Below, piece by piece: positions 1 to 5,720 of a stretch of 25,622 nucleotides of DNA (its first letter is position 1; each line of letters opens with the position of its first letter). The notes beneath the pieces were generated by a model that saw only the letters and a list, made by a program, of their open reading frames with translations, was not told the origin of the DNA and did not search any database. The stretch is from DASVDK01 sp036381125 [NCBI: Thermodesulfobacteriota bacterium]. Its GTDB lineage: Bacteria; DASVDK01. A program made the translations under genes and the position numbers. The stretch is from the NCBI GenBank assembly GCA_036381125.1, contig DASVDK010000223.1:1-25622 (forward strand). Reading direction: 5' to 3'.

Positions 1-458
1 AGGGCCCGGACGGGCTGCGGGGCCGCCGCGTCCTCGTCCCGCGCGCCAGGGACGCCCGGGAGGTCGTGCCGGCCGCGCTGGCGGAGCGGGGGGCGCAGGT
101 GGACGTCGTCACCGCCTATCGAAACGTCCTGCCCGACCGGAGCGCCGCCGCCGGCGTGCGCAGCCTCCTCGAAGCGGGACGGATCGACGCGGTAACCTTC
201 ACGTCCGCCTCCACCGTACGCAACCTGGTCGAGATGCTGGGACGCGAGGCGGCGCCGGCCCTCCTGGCGGGCACCGTGGTCGCCGCCATCGGGCCGCTGA
301 CGGCCGAGGCGGCGGCCGCCGCCGGCGTTCGGGTCGATCTCGTGCCCGAGGCCGCCACGATCCCGGCCCTCACGCGCGCCCTCGTTGCGCGGTTCGCCGG
401 GGAGGCCGAGCGCGGCCGGGCGGCCTCCGCGGCCGGAGGCAGGGGAGGGATGCCATGA
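1..458 (+). CDS. hemD: Uroporphyrinogen-III synthase, C-terminal part (5' truncated by window)
   Basis: The reading frame is open from base 3 to the window edge, so the N-terminus lies outside. HemD cyclises hydroxymethylbilane to uroporphyrinogen III in tetrapyrrole synthesis. Family hallmarks seen are RVLVPRARDARE followed by GAQVDVVTAYR at the start of the second lobe, the block VTFTSASTVRNLVEMLG, and then VAAIGPLTAEAAAAAGV with a later TIPALTRAL. These match the C-terminal lobe of the HemD fold. The stop overlaps the hemB start by four bases (ATGA), which implies translational coupling in a haem operon. The tail after the last helix is rich in Gly, Arg and Ala and probably disordered. The family is divergent in general, but the motifs plus the neighbouring hemB make the call firm. 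Confidence 0.9.
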   Translation, partial: GPDGLRGRRVLVPRARDAREVVPAALAERGAQVDVVTAYRNVLPDRSAAAGVRSLLEAGRIDAVTFTSASTVRNLVEMLGREAAPALLAGTVVAAIGPLTAEAAAAAGVRVDLVPEAATIPALTRALVARFAGEAERGRAASAAGGRGGMP

Positions 459-1459
459 TCGTCGGGACGAAGGACACGGCGCTGCCGCTCGTTCGGCGGC
501 CGCGGCGCCTCAGGGCGACCGAGGGCCTGCGGGCCATGGCGCGCGAGACGACCCTGTCCGTGGATCGGCTCGTCTACCCGCTGTTCGCCACCGGCGGCCG
601 GAGCGTCCGCCGGGAGATCGAGGCGATGCCGGGCGTGTACCAGATGTCTGCCGAGCACCTGACCGAGGAGGCGGCGGCGGCGTTCGAGGCGGGCGTGCGG
701 TACGTGCTCCTCTTCGGCGTGCCGGACCGCAAGGACGACGTGGCGTCGGCCGCGTACGACCCGAACGGCGTCGTGCCCGAGGCGGTGCGCGCGATCAAGC
801 GCGCGGTCCCCGGCCTCACCGTGATCACCGACGTCTGCCTCTGCGCCTACACGAGCCACGGGCACTGCGGCGTGGTCCGCGACGGCGCGATCCACAACGA
901 CCAGTCCGTGGAGCTGCTCGCCCGAACGGCGCTGGCCCACGCGAAGGCGGGGGCCGACATGGTGGCGCCCTCCGACATGATGGACGGCCGCGTCGGCGCG
1001 ATGCGCCGGGCGCTCGACGCCGAGGGGCTCGAGACGACGCCCATCATGGCCTACTCGGCCAAGTTCGCGTCGGCCTTCTACGGCCCCTTCCGCGAGGCCC
1101 AGGACTCCGCGCCGGCCTTCGGCGACCGGCGCGGCTACCAGATGGACCCGGCCAACGCGCGCGAGGCGCTGGTCGAGGTGGCGCTCGACGTCGAGGAGGG
1201 GGCCGACATCGTCATGGTGAAGCCGGCGCTCGCGTACCTCGACGTGATCCGGCGGGTGCGGGAGGCCTGCGAGCTGCCGGTGGCCGCCTACAACGTGAGC
1301 GGCGAGTACGCGATGGTCAAGGCCGCGGCCGAGCGGGGCTGGATCGACCACGACCGGGTCGTGCTGGAGATGCTGACCGGCTTCCGGCGCGCCGGGGCCG
1401 ACCTGATCATCACCTACTTCGCGAAGGACGCCGCGCGGCTCCTCTCGGGCGGGCGGTAG
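455..1459 (+). CDS. hemB: Delta-aminolevulinic acid dehydratase (porphobilinogen synthase)
   Basis: This 334-residue protein condenses two 5-aminolevulinate molecules to porphobilinogen in the cytoplasm. The length is normal for the family. The two Schiff-base lysines are visible: Lys203 in MAYSAKFASAFYGPFR and Lys256 in IVMVKPALAYLD. The segment DVCLCAYTSHGHCG holds Cys128, Cys130 and Cys138, the three-cysteine zinc site of zinc-dependent HemB, so a catalytic zinc is expected rather than the magnesium-only type. The substrate loop YQMDPANAREAL is also present. The ATG start overlaps the hemD stop, and hemD-hemB is a common gene order. The next gene begins four bases after the stop. Nothing looks broken, and identification is secure. 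Confidence 0.97.
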   Translation: MIVGTKDTALPLVRRPRRLRATEGLRAMARETTLSVDRLVYPLFATGGRSVRREIEAMPGVYQMSAEHLTEEAAAAFEAGVRYVLLFGVPDRKDDVASAAYDPNGVVPEAVRAIKRAVPGLTVITDVCLCAYTSHGHCGVVRDGAIHNDQSVELLARTALAHAKAGADMVAPSDMMDGRVGAMRRALDAEGLETTPIMAYSAKFASAFYGPFREAQDSAPAFGDRRGYQMDPANAREALVEVALDVEEGADIVMVKPALAYLDVIRRVREACELPVAAYNVSGEYAMVKAAAERGWIDHDRVVLEMLTGFRRAGADLIITYFAKDAARLLSGGR

Positions 1460-1463
1460 CGCG

Positions 1464-1655
1464 GTGGCGAAAGGGGTCTCCTACAAGGTGATCGAGGTCT
1501 CGACGGTCACCGACGAGGAGCTCGAGCGGGTGCTGAACGAGTGGACGCCCCAGGGGTGGGAGCTCGACCGGGTGCAGTTCGTCGTGCGCGAGGCGAGCAA
1601 GCGCCCCTCGATGGCGTTCGTCTTCCTCACCCGGGCGTCCGAGGACGCGGAATGA
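1464..1655 (+). CDS. DUF4177-like small protein
   Basis: This 63-residue protein begins at a GTG four bases after hemB. It reads YKVIEV followed by a short helix (DEELERVLNEWTPQGWELDRVQFVV) and a last strand (SMAFVFLTR). The pattern of a strand, then LNEWTPQGWEL, then strands is the signature of DUF4177, a small domain of unknown function. There is no signal peptide or membrane segment, so it is presumably cytoplasmic. The stop overlaps the start of the following RDD gene (ATGA), so it is cotranslated with it. The location after hemB gives no firm clue to its role. The family call is made by eye from the pattern. Confidence 0.75.
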   Translation: MAKGVSYKVIEVSTVTDEELERVLNEWTPQGWELDRVQFVVREASKRPSMAFVFLTRASEDAE

Positions 1656-2068
1656 CCTTCAACCGCCTCCTCGCCAAGGTCCTCGACCTCCTCGTCGTGG
1701 CGGCGCTGGCGACCTTCCCCGGGTGGGTCGGCGACGCCGCCGGGCTCACCTACGCCCTCGTGGCCGACGGCCTCTTCGAGGGGCAGAGCCTCGGCAAGCG
1801 GGTCGTCGGCCTGCGGGTCGTGGGGGCGTCGGGCCTTCCCTGCACGTTCCTCCAGAGCGTCCAGCGCAACCTCACCGTGGCGGTCGGCGTGCTCCTCATG
1901 CTGCAGCGCGTGCCGTTCGTCTGGTGGCTCTTCTGGCTCGTCGGCGCGCTCGTCCTGCTGTTCGAAGCGTTCCTGGCCGCGACCGACGACGAGGCGCTCC
2001 GGCTGGGCGACCGGCTCGCCGAGACGCAGATCGTCGTCGCCCCTCGGCTCGGCGCGCCGCGCGTCTGA
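1652..2068 (+). CDS. RDD family integral membrane protein
   Basis: This 138-residue protein starts at the ATG overlapping the preceding stop. It shows the family pattern: an arginine in the first helix (FNRLLAKVLDLLVVAAL), the motif GQSLGKRVVGLRVV before SVQRNL, and a closing RLGDRLAETQIVV. Hydrophobic spans lie at about residues 9-25, 69-84 and 89-112, so it sits in the inner membrane. RDD proteins are poorly characterised; some have been linked to ion or solute transport, and nothing here shows a substrate. The canonical Arg-Asp-Asp residues appear as the R of the first helix, a D in LDLL, and the D of GDRLAE. It is the last gene of the hemD-hemB cluster and is followed by about 150 noncoding bases. 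Confidence 0.85.
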   Translation: MTFNRLLAKVLDLLVVAALATFPGWVGDAAGLTYALVADGLFEGQSLGKRVVGLRVVGASGLPCTFLQSVQRNLTVAVGVLLMLQRVPFVWWLFWLVGALVLLFEAFLAATDDEALRLGDRLAETQIVVAPRLGAPRV

Positions 2069-2183
2069 CGGCCGGCCCCTCCTTCCGCTCGTCGCGCTCG
2101 TCCGGACCGACGGCCTCCTCGCCGCGCGCGCCCGCGCGCGTCGGCGGCGCCCTGGCGCCGCGCGGCGCCGGGGCGAACGGTTC

Positions 2184-2212
2184 CTGACGCGGTCACGCGC
2201 CTGGTGTACACT
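2184..2212 (+). promoter_or_regulatory. Sigma-70-type promoter for the NAPE-PLD-like hydrolase
   Basis: A -35 box CTGACG (2184-2189) and a -10 box TACACT (2207-2212) are separated by exactly 17 bases. Initiation would fall around base 2219-2220, two or three bases before the ATG at 2222, and no Shine-Dalgarno is present. The promoter rules out the upstream GTG at 2204, which lies before the -10 box. Boxes are seen; activity is inferred. Confidence 0.55.
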
Positions 2213-2221
2213 CCGCGCACG

Positions 2222-3148
2222 ATGTTGACGCGACGCGTGTGCGGCGCCCCCGCCGGCTTCCGACCGACCGCCATCCTTGCTGCGATGGTCGCGACGAACT
2301 TCCGCCGCACCGTACCCGCACCGGGCGTCTACCGCCCCGCCCCGGCCGGCTCGCCGGGACAGGTCACGTACGTCGGCCACGCCACCTGCCTCGCCGAGCT
2401 GCCCGGATTCACCGCGCTCTTCGACCCGATCTGGTCGTCGCGGGTGATCCTGCCGAAGCGGCTCGTCGCACCGGGCGTCGCGCTCGAGGCGCTGCCGGAC
2501 GTGGACGCCGTGCTGGTGACGCACGCACACCTCGACCACTGCGATCGGCCCTCGCTGAGGGCGCTCGCGCGCCGCGTCCCGTCGGCCACGCTCGTCACGC
2601 CTCGCGGCTTCGACGACCTCGCCCGCGATCTCGGCTTCGCCCGTCACGTCGAGCTGGCCATGTGGGAGTCCCGGGCGGTGGGCGCCGGGCGGGTGACGCT
2701 CGTGCCGGCGCGGCACTGGGGCAAGCGGAGCGGTTGGGACACCGGCAGGCGCGGCTTCGGCGGCTTCGTCGTCGAGGCGGGCGGCCGGGCCGTCATGCAC
2801 GCGGGCGACACCGCCTACTTCGGCGGCTTCGCCGAGATCGGCGCCCGCTTCCCGCGGCTCGACGTCGCCATGCTGCCGATCGGCGCCTACTCGCCCCCCG
2901 CCTTCCGCAGCGTGCACTGCGACCCCGACGACGCCGTGCGCGCCTTCGTCGACCTCGGCGCCGCGCGCATGGTGCCGATCCACTGGGGGACGTTCGTCCT
3001 CTCCTGCGAGGCGGTCGACGAGCCGATGAGGCGACTCGCCGCGCTCGTCGCCGGCACGCCGCTCGAGGCGCGCGTCGCGCGCCTGCGCCACGGCGAGAGC
3101 GTCGTCCTCGATCCGCTGCCGGCCGCTCCCGCGCCGCCGGCCCGATAG
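2222..3148 (+). CDS. Metallo-beta-lactamase-fold hydrolase, NAPE-PLD/UlaG-like
   Basis: With the ATG at 2222 the protein has 308 residues. It has the metal-binding motif THAHLDHCD (His101, His103, Asp105, His106), then ARHWGKRSGWDT, GGFVV, MHAGDTAYFGGFAEIG, MLPIGAYSP and IHWGTFVLSCEAVDEP. The last four blocks are the pattern of the N-acyl-phosphatidylethanolamine phospholipase D-like branch of the fold, so a phosphodiester or lipid-like substrate is possible but not shown. Residues 1-30 before VPAPGVYRP are not conserved-looking, and an ATG at 2285 is an alternative start. No clear signal peptide is seen. The promoter upstream places transcription start almost at the 2222 ATG. It stands alone between the RDD gene and the HTH gene. 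Confidence 0.85.
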   Translation: MLTRRVCGAPAGFRPTAILAAMVATNFRRTVPAPGVYRPAPAGSPGQVTYVGHATCLAELPGFTALFDPIWSSRVILPKRLVAPGVALEALPDVDAVLVTHAHLDHCDRPSLRALARRVPSATLVTPRGFDDLARDLGFARHVELAMWESRAVGAGRVTLVPARHWGKRSGWDTGRRGFGGFVVEAGGRAVMHAGDTAYFGGFAEIGARFPRLDVAMLPIGAYSPPAFRSVHCDPDDAVRAFVDLGAARMVPIHWGTFVLSCEAVDEPMRRLAALVAGTPLEARVARLRHGESVVLDPLPAAPAPPAR

Positions 3149-3201
3149 TCCGCGCGCCGACCGGCGCGCGGCGCGTCGTCGTGTCGCGATAGGATAGAGG
3201 C

Positions 3202-3687
3202 ATGCAGCAGCCGGCGCACCTCCGCCTGCGCGCCGCTCGCGAGGCGCTCGGTCTCTCGGATGCCGAGGTCGCCGGTCGTACCGGCCTCGCCCTTGCCGAC
3301 TACGCACACCTCGAGGCCAGCGCCGACGCAGTGCGGCAGGGGGTCGACCTGCGGCACCTCAAGCGCGTCTGCGAGCTGCTCGGGCTCGACCTCTGGGACC
3401 TCCTCGGCCTGCGCTGCGGCTACTGCCGGGGCAAGGGGAGGCCGGCGCGCGAGCTCGCGAGCCCGGCGCGGCACGAACTGATCCGCGCGCGCCGCGACGC
3501 GCTCGGCCTGGCCCGCGACGCGCTCGCCGCACGCCTCGACGTGCGGATCGAGGCCATCGACTCGATGATGCGCGACCCGAACTTCCTCGACACCTGGCCC
3601 GCCGCCTTCGTGGAGGACCTCGCCCGCACGCTCGAGGTGCCGGTGCAGGCGCTCCTCGACGTCCCCTGCCCGCGGTGCTGGCGGTGA
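3202..3687 (+). CDS. Tandem helix-turn-helix protein with paired CxxC motifs
   Basis: This 161-residue protein appears to be two copies of the same unit. Copy one (about residues 7-75) runs LRAAREALGLSDAEVAGRTG, then LKRVCELLGLDLWDLLGL and C72-x-x-C75. Copy two (about residues 91-159) runs IRARRDALGLARDALAARLD, then VEDLARTLEVPVQALLDV and C156-x-x-C159. Each unit looks like a Cro/C1 (XRE) type HTH fold of five helices. The four cysteines could make one zinc site clamping the two halves; that is inference. A -10-like TAGGAT (3190-3195) lies six bases before the ATG with no convincing Shine-Dalgarno. It may bind DNA or act as a scaffold. It is convergent with the YceI gene. I do not recognise a named family. 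Confidence 0.75.
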   Translation: MQQPAHLRLRAAREALGLSDAEVAGRTGLALADYAHLEASADAVRQGVDLRHLKRVCELLGLDLWDLLGLRCGYCRGKGRPARELASPARHELIRARRDALGLARDALAARLDVRIEAIDSMMRDPNFLDTWPAAFVEDLARTLEVPVQALLDVPCPRCWR

Positions 3688-3882
3688 CTCCGTGCTGCCG
3701 GCGGCGGTTACGGCGGGCCGGCGTCCGGGAGCGCTCCCCGCAGGCGCGCTCGCCGCGTGATCCCGGGGATGCCGAGGCATGCGGTTGCGGCGATGCGTCT
3801 CGAGCGGCGCCGCGAACCCACGCGGCCCAGCGGCCGGCCGGCGGCCGAAGACGGCCGGGCGGCTCCGGCGGTGGACGACCCG

Positions 3883-4608
3883 TCAGCGAGGGGCGAGATG
3901 CAGCGCGAGGGAGACCTCGACCTCGTCCCGGACCTTGACGAGCCCTCCGGCCACGCGCTGCGGCTCGATGCCGAAGTCGGTCTGCCGGATGCGCGTCCGC
4001 CCCCGGGCGACGAGTCCGCCGTTCGACGCCTCCACCGCGATGGGAAGGCTGACTCGTCTCGTCCGGCCGTGCAGCGTGAGGTCGCCGGTCACCCGGGTGA
4101 TCGCCTCGGGTCCGGTCCCGACACCGTTCGGCTCGACGGCGGTCGGACGGAAGCGGATGACCGGGTAGCGGCCGGTGTCGAGGCCGTCGGGACCGTGGAA
4201 GATCCGCCGGACCTTCTCGAGGTCGTCGCCCGACGGACCCCCGCCGAGGGCGGCGCGTTGGCGCGCCTCCGGGGTGTCGATCTGGAGCGCCGTCGCGTCG
4301 ATGACGATCTCCCCCTGGAGACGCTCCCCGGGCGGCGCGTCGGGCAGGTAGCGCATCGCCCCGGAGACCTGCCGCGCCTCGACGGCGTGGTCGTGGCCGA
4401 GGAACCCGAAGAGGCCGTCGGCCCCGGTGACGGCGAGGAGGTACGTGTCGGACGGCTCGACGGCGTAGCGTGCCGCTGCGGCGCGTGCCGCTGCGGCGCG
4501 TGCCGCTGTGGCGCGTGCCGCCGCGGCGGTCGTCGGGCCGGCGACGAGGACCGCCGAGAGCGCGAGGATCAGGAGTCGGGGAGCGATCGGCGCAGCTCGA
4601 GGGTGCAC
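3883..4608 (-). CDS. Secreted YceI-family protein
   Basis: YceI proteins are lipocalin-like barrels, usually periplasmic, that bind a lipid or isoprenoid. The start is set by AGGAGG five bases before a GTG at 4608; the further-upstream ATG at 4629 lacks any ribosome site. The 241-residue product opens with a signal peptide (hydrophobic core LLILALSAVLVAG), then a repetitive Ala/Arg stretch, then the barrel: YLLAVTGADGLFGFLGHDH, IVIDATAL, the strand RYPVIRFRPTAVE, VTGDLTLHGRTRRVSLPI and a final RIRQTDFGIEP. The blocks FLGHDH, YPVIRF and LTLHGRTR are typical of the family. It is convergent with the HTH gene, and no partner such as a cytochrome b561 is adjacent. Confidence 0.9.
   Translation of the reverse strand: MHPRAAPIAPRLLILALSAVLVAGPTTAAAARATAARAAAARAAAARYAVEPSDTYLLAVTGADGLFGFLGHDHAVEARQVSGAMRYLPDAPPGERLQGEIVIDATALQIDTPEARQRAALGGGPSGDDLEKVRRIFHGPDGLDTGRYPVIRFRPTAVEPNGVGTGPEAITRVTGDLTLHGRTRRVSLPIAVEASNGGLVARGRTRIRQTDFGIEPQRVAGGLVKVRDEVEVSLALHLAPR
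4469..4528. repeat. Four tandem 15-bp units inside the YceI signal/linker region
   Basis: The unit CGTGCCGCTGCGGCG is repeated four times without gaps (starts 4469, 4484, 4499 and 4514). The first two are identical, the third has one change and the fourth has one change. On the minus strand each unit adds five residues of Ala with one Arg between the signal peptide and the barrel. The unit length keeps frame, so copy number could vary without breaking the gene. Confidence 0.85.
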
Positions 4609-4613
4609 GCGAG

Positions 4614-4619
4614 CCTCCT
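4614..4619 (-). promoter_or_regulatory. Shine-Dalgarno deciding the YceI start
   Basis: The minus strand reads AGGAGG, five bases, then GTG at 4608. This perfect site moves the start 21 bases downstream of the ATG at 4629 and leaves a short, standard signal peptide. Confidence 0.8.
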
Positions 4620-4728
4620 GGGGCGCCATGCGACGGTCTGCCGGGCTGCAGGGTGCAACGCGCCTGCCCAGGACCCGTGATCTCGGAGCCTGGACGCTGC
4701 GGCCCGCGGCGTGCGCGTCGCTCGCCTG

Positions 4729-4765
4729 CGGAGCGCGGCTCGCGGCGGCCTCGGGCCGCGCTCCG
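4729..4765. other. GC-rich hairpin downstream of the Tat metallo-hydrolase
   Basis: GGAGCGCGGC (4730-4739) is complementary to GCCGCGCTCC (4755-4764), and one more C-G pair closes the base. The loop is 15 bases. It lies between the stop of the metallo-hydrolase (4794, minus) and the YceI start (4608, minus). No T run follows on either strand, so it may stabilise a 3' end or slow RNA polymerase rather than act as an intrinsic terminator. Confidence 0.45.
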
Positions 4766-4793
4766 TCGGGGCCGAGCCGCCCCGACCGCGACG

Positions 4794-5630
4794 CTAGAAC
4801 GTCAGCGCCTCGCCGGGGTCGATCGGGAACACCTTCGTCGCCGTCCCGCTGCCGAGCGCCGCCTGGTACTCCTGCGGCGTCCCCTTGAGGACCGGGAAGG
4901 TGCCGTAGTGGATCGGGAGGGCGAAGCTGGGCTTGAGCATCTCGCGCGTCGCGTAGGCGGCGTCCTGCGGGCTCATGACGAAGTGGCCGCCGATGGGGAT
5001 GAGGACGAGGTCGGGCTTGTAGTACTCGCCGATCAGCCGCATGTCGCCGAAGAGGCCGGTGTCGCCCATGTGGTAGAGCGTGAACCCGTTCTCGAGCTCC
5101 ACGATGAAGCCGACCGGCGTGCCGCCCGCGTAGATCCGCCGCTCCCTGGTCTTCGGGTCGGTCACCACGACCTCGGACGAGTGCTCGGCGCGCACCTGGG
5201 TGATCTTGATCCGCGGGCCGGCCGGCGTGACGGTGCCGCTCTTGTTGAAGCGGACGGTCTGCTCCAGGGGGACCCAGCCGAGGGTCACCATCGTGTCGAT
5301 GAGCCCCGCGTTGCCGAGTACCCTGGCGCCGGTCCGCCTGGCGAGCTCCGCCACGTCGCCGGTGTGGTCGCCGTGGCCGTGCGTGACGAGGATCAGGTCG
5401 ACCTTGCCGAGGGCGTCGAGCTTCCTGTACCGGTCGGGCGTCTTGGGGTTCTGGGTGAGGAAGGGGTCGATCACGATCACGGTGCCGCTCGGCGAGGTGA
5501 TCCGCGTCGCGGCCTGGCCGAGCCAGAGGACCTCGGCCTTCGCGCCCTGCTGGGCGCGCACGGGACCCGCCGCCAGCGTGAAGGTGGCCGCGCCGGCCAG
5601 CTTGAGGAACTCACGTCGGTCGGTCAGCAT
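4794..5630 (-). CDS. Tat-exported metal-dependent hydrolase (UPF0173-like beta-lactamase fold)
   Basis: The start ATG at 5630 is preceded by AGGAGG with a four-base gap. The 278-residue protein opens with a twin-arginine signal, TDRREFLK (Arg5, Arg6) followed by LAGAATFTLAAGPVRA, so it should be folded and cofactor-loaded before export to the periplasm. The metal motif THGHGDHTGD (His84, His86, Asp88, His89) and later YHMGDTGLFGDM, LIPIGGHFVMSP and LPIHYGTFPVLKG match the UPF0173 metal-dependent hydrolases. The substrate is unknown. Tat export is unusual for this family, whose members are mostly cytoplasmic. It is divergent from polA, with 90 bases between the two starts. A weak -10-like TAGGAT (minus strand, 5660-5665) may serve it. 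Confidence 0.88.
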   Translation of the reverse strand: MLTDRREFLKLAGAATFTLAAGPVRAQQGAKAEVLWLGQAATRITSPSGTVIVIDPFLTQNPKTPDRYRKLDALGKVDLILVTHGHGDHTGDVAELARRTGARVLGNAGLIDTMVTLGWVPLEQTVRFNKSGTVTPAGPRIKITQVRAEHSSEVVVTDPKTRERRIYAGGTPVGFIVELENGFTLYHMGDTGLFGDMRLIGEYYKPDLVLIPIGGHFVMSPQDAAYATREMLKPSFALPIHYGTFPVLKGTPQEYQAALGSGTATKVFPIDPGEALTF

Positions 5631-5685
5631 GTCGCCTCCTTGGAGGGTGCCACGCCCCCATCCTACTACGGGCCCCGCTGCCCGG

Positions 5686-5714
5686 TTGACGCTTCGCGGC
5701 CCTCGTCTTACAGT
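5686..5714 (+). promoter_or_regulatory. Sigma-70-type promoter of polA, predicted leaderless
   Basis: TTGACG (5686-5691) and TACAGT (5709-5714) are separated by 17 bases. The ATG of polA begins six bases after the -10 box, exactly where transcription would be expected to start, and no Shine-Dalgarno exists. Boxes and spacing are seen; a leaderless message is inferred. Confidence 0.65.
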
Positions 5715-5720
5715 CGCGGG

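Noticed and set aside
3727-3738. 12-base palindrome GGGAGCGCTCCC between the HTH and YceI genes
   Set aside because: Short palindromes of this kind are expected by chance in DNA this rich in GC; there is no loop, T run or promoter near it.
4470-5720. Upstream extension of the polA frame
   Set aside because: It runs antisense through the metallo-hydrolase gene, is rich in Arg and Gly without domain motifs, and the promoter lies at 5686-5714.
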